A stretch of DNA of 64,000 nt from Pannonibacter phragmitetus DSM 14782 (GTDB lineage: Bacteria; Pseudomonadota; Alphaproteobacteria; Rhizobiales; Stappiaceae), in assembly GCF_000382365.1 (NCBI RefSeq), contig NZ_KB908215.1, positions 124,001 to 188,000 of the forward strand, written 5' to 3'. A program made the position numbers and the translations under genes. The notes beneath the pieces were generated by a model. That model was not told where the DNA came from. It made no database searches and saw only the letters and a list, made by a program, of their open reading frames with translations. Positions within the stretch are counted from its first letter, which is position 1; each line of letters starts with the position of its first letter. Below are positions 61,969 to 64,000 of the stretch, in pieces.

Positions 61969-63210
61969 TCAGTCCACCGTGCTGGCAAGATCATCCCGCT
62001 TCAGCAGCACACGGGAAGCACTGGCGAGCGCAGCCGTCATCACCACGCAATAGAGCGAGAAGCCGAGGATCTGACCATCATAAGGCACGCCGAAGTCGAT
62101 CAGCCAGCCCGCCAGCCCCGGCCCGAGTGCAGAGGCAAAGACCATGAAGGCAAAGACGACCGAGCGCACTGCGCCCAGGTGCCGGGTGCCGTAAAGCTCC
62201 GGCCAGAGCGCACCGGTGAAGGTGGCAACAAAACCATTGGAGAGGCCGATCAGCGCCATGAAGATGAAAGGTGCATAGGCCGCATGCACCAGCGCCAGAA
62301 CTGCCGTGCCGCAGGCGAGCGGCACCAGCATGAAAGGCAGGATGCGCCGCGCCGTAAAGCGGTCAATCAGCTGGCCCAGCACCAGCGACGACAGCACCGC
62401 CGAAGCAGACATGACGATGAAGGCCATTGCGAAAAGCTCCCTTGTCCAACCGCGCAATTCCACCAGATAGGACTGATGAAACAGCACCGCCGTGACGATG
62501 AAAGGCGGAGCCAGTACACCGGCGGAAACAAGATAGAACATCGGATCACGCAACACCTCGGCCCGCGTCCAGTGCCGCCGCTCCACCACCTTCACATCGC
62601 TGGCCATGCTCACCGGCACCCGTTCCTTGCGCAGGAGCAGCAGCACGAGCGGCAGCACCACCGCCAGCATGACAGCCACCGCCACCCACCAGCCCTGCCG
62701 CCAGCCAAAGGTGGTCATGATGGCAACGAAGGTAACCGGCATGATGGCTTCCGACGCGGGGAAGCCGAGGCCGATCACTGCCACGGCACGGCCGCGCTGC
62801 GCATCAAACCAGCGCCCGGCCGCCGTCATGGCAGTGTTGCTCATCATGCCCTGCCCGAAAAGACGCAGCCCATAGAGCGCAATACCGGCCATCCAGATGG
62901 AGGTGGCCGACGCCATCAGAGCGCAGAAAAGCCCGAGCATGACCATGACGCCGGCCGCAACCTGCGCCACGGAAAAGCGGTCCAGCACCCGGCCAAGGGT
63001 GGGCAGCGTCAGCGCGCTGCCAAGCGTCGCGGCCATGTAGAGCGAGCCGAAGGCGCCGTTGCTGAGGTCCAGCTCCGCCCGCACATCACCTGCGGACAGG
63101 GAGATGAAGAAGGTCTGCCCGAAACCGGAAAAGGCGGTCATCAGGAAGGCCGCCCCAAGCCAGCGGGCATTGCCGGAGAGAAAGGCACCATAGGTCTGCG
63201 GTTTGCTCAT
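61969..63210 (-). CDS. MFS transporter
   Basis: This 413-residue major facilitator has about twelve membrane helices. The N-terminal half includes FLMTAFSGFGQTFFISLSAG and TLPTLGRVLDRFSVAQVAAG (motif A-like loop), and a shorter second half ends in LLKRDDLAST. Its substrate is unknown. The ATG at 63210 gives MSKPQTYGAFLSGN. It ends 15 bases before the gltX start in the same direction, so the two may be co-transcribed. Confidence 0.88.
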   Translation of the reverse strand: MSKPQTYGAFLSGNARWLGAAFLMTAFSGFGQTFFISLSAGDVRAELDLSNGAFGSLYMAATLGSALTLPTLGRVLDRFSVAQVAAGVMVMLGLFCALMASATSIWMAGIALYGLRLFGQGMMSNTAMTAAGRWFDAQRGRAVAVIGLGFPASEAIMPVTFVAIMTTFGWRQGWWVAVAVMLAVVLPLVLLLLRKERVPVSMASDVKVVERRHWTRAEVLRDPMFYLVSAGVLAPPFIVTAVLFHQSYLVELRGWTRELFAMAFIVMSASAVLSSLVLGQLIDRFTARRILPFMLVPLACGTAVLALVHAAYAPFIFMALIGLSNGFVATFTGALWPELYGTRHLGAVRSVVFAFMVFASALGPGLAGWLIDFGVPYDGQILGFSLYCVVMTAALASASRVLLKRDDLASTVD

Positions 63211-63285
63211 GGCATGCCACCGGCTCCCGCTCACGGCGGGGCCAGCCCTTTCTTCCCGATGAATCAGAGGCTTGCGCGTGGCGGG

Positions 63286-64000
63286 TCAGCGGTCGCGGAA
63301 GCGGTTGGTGATGGGGTAGCGCCGGTCGCGGCCGAAGTTGCGGCGGGTGATCTTGACGCCCGGAGGGGCCTGACGGCGCTTGTATTCGGCGATGTAGAGA
63401 AGGTGTTCCACACGTTCGATCGTCGCGCGCTCATAGCCCAGCGCCTCGATCTCGCCAATGGAAAGTTCGTTTTCGACCAGCCCCTGCAGGATGGCATCCA
63501 GCACCTCGTAGGGCGGCAGGCTGTCCTGATCGGTCTGGTTCTCGCGCAGCTCCGCCGTGGGGGCCTTGGTGATGACGTGGGCGGGGACCATTTCCCCAGC
63601 CACGCCCTTCGCACCTTGCGGCAGATGGGCATTGCGCCAGGCGGCAAGCCGGTAGACCTCGGTCTTGTAGAGGTCCTTGATCGGGTTATAGCCGCCGTTC
63701 ATGTCGCCATAGAGCGTGGCGTAACCGACCGACATTTCCGACTTGTTGCCCGTGGTCACGACCATGGCGCCGAACTTGTTGGAGATCGCCATGAGAATGA
63801 CGCCGCGGCTGCGCGACTGCAGGTTCTCTTCCGTGATATCCGGCGTGCGGCCTGCAAAGAGAGGTGCAAGAACTTCGGTAAAGCCGGTCATCGGCGCCTC
63901 GATGGGCACGATGTCGTAGCGGATGCCGAGTGCCTTTGCGCTGGCTTCAGCGTCCTTGAGGCTGTCTGATGAGGTGAAGCGATAGGGCATCATCACCCCG
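63286..64000 (-). CDS. nadE: NAD(+) synthase, C-terminal part (gene continues beyond window)
   Basis: The last 238 residues of a glutamine-dependent NAD synthetase are present, open to the right edge. The synthetase-domain segments MMPYRFTSSDSLKDAEASAK, ENLQSRSRGVILMAISNKFG, VVTTGNKSEMSVGYATLYGD, MNGGYNPIKDLYKTEVYRLA and VKITRRNFGRDRRYPITNRF are diagnostic. The enzyme amidates nicotinic acid adenine dinucleotide to NAD. The ammonia-channelled glutaminase (nitrilase-like) domain would lie outside the window. Its end is about 75 bases upstream of the MFS gene start. Confidence 0.95.
   Translation of the reverse strand, partial: GVMMPYRFTSSDSLKDAEASAKALGIRYDIVPIEAPMTGFTEVLAPLFAGRTPDITEENLQSRSRGVILMAISNKFGAMVVTTGNKSEMSVGYATLYGDMNGGYNPIKDLYKTEVYRLAAWRNAHLPQGAKGVAGEMVPAHVITKAPTAELRENQTDQDSLPPYEVLDAILQGLVENELSIGEIEALGYERATIERVEHLLYIAEYKRRQAPPGVKITRRNFGRDRRYPITNRFRDR

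Noticed and set aside
61102-63969. Rightward frame of about 955 residues.
   Set aside because: It is antisense to gltX, the MFS transporter and nadE, all with strong motifs, and its composition (Arg, His, Gln, Gly) is typical of antisense GC-rich DNA.

Overview
The window looks like chromosomal DNA of a GC-rich alphaproteobacterium, most likely of the Hyphomicrobiales (Rhizobiales). This is inferred from gene content: a fused CysN/CysC sulfate-activation enzyme, a PcaQ-controlled pcaDCHGB cluster, Ohr/OhrR, a BigR/SqrR-type ArsR regulator, CimA, DUF2865 and excalibur-type secreted proteins, and GC-rich palindromic intergenic repeats of a kind common in that order. A Stappiaceae-like genus is possible, but this is a guess. 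No rRNA, tRNA, CRISPR array, insertion sequence or prophage was seen.

Left part (1-13.9 kb): the end of a trypsin-like protease, an arginine catabolic unit (Lrp regulator, arginase, ornithine cyclodeaminase), ilvD, an Old Yellow Enzyme reductase with a TetR repressor and a flavin-dependent oxidoreductase sharing an operator-like motif, the ohrR/ohr peroxide-defence pair with clear operators, an MltB-type lytic transglycosylase, a membrane protein of unknown function and a short-chain dehydrogenase.

14.2-23.9 kb: two divergent operons that appear to form one uncharacterised surface-glycan system. Leftward: an 866-residue ABC exporter-like protein with a strongly altered and expanded nucleotide-binding domain, a stand-alone cyclic-nucleotide-binding protein and a metallo-beta-lactamase-fold hydrolase. 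Rightward: four glycosyltransferases and a polysaccharide deacetylase-like protein. A 22-bp near-perfect palindrome lies between them. This is the best candidate here for an undescribed system.

23.9-36 kb: zinc uptake (zur, znuB, znuC divergent from znuA) with His-rich tracts in several proteins; an inverted pair of palindromic repeats; cysD-cysNC; then pcaQ divergent from pcaDCHGB, which converts protocatechuate to 3-oxoadipate, with a terminator-like hairpin between pcaG and pcaB.

36-47.6 kb: an excalibur-type small secreted protein, a LysM protein, a LOG-family protein, a double-receiver GGDEF protein, cimA, a proline iminopeptidase, a GFA protein and a DUF559 protein. These are followed by an inverted pair of GC-rich repeats beside a mosaic cysS whose last third has foreign base composition and which is followed by a second, orphan copy of the cysS 3' end. 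Then come a small secreted protein, an ArsR regulator with persulfide-sensor cysteine spacing, and creA.

47.7-64 kb: a complete kdp potassium-uptake operon (an extra 27-residue membrane peptide, then kdpFABCDE) coupled to an alpha/beta hydrolase; a Nudix hydrolase, a rhomboid protease, an MBL-fold protein, a DUF2865 protein, gltX, an MFS transporter and the 3' end of nadE, which runs off the right edge.
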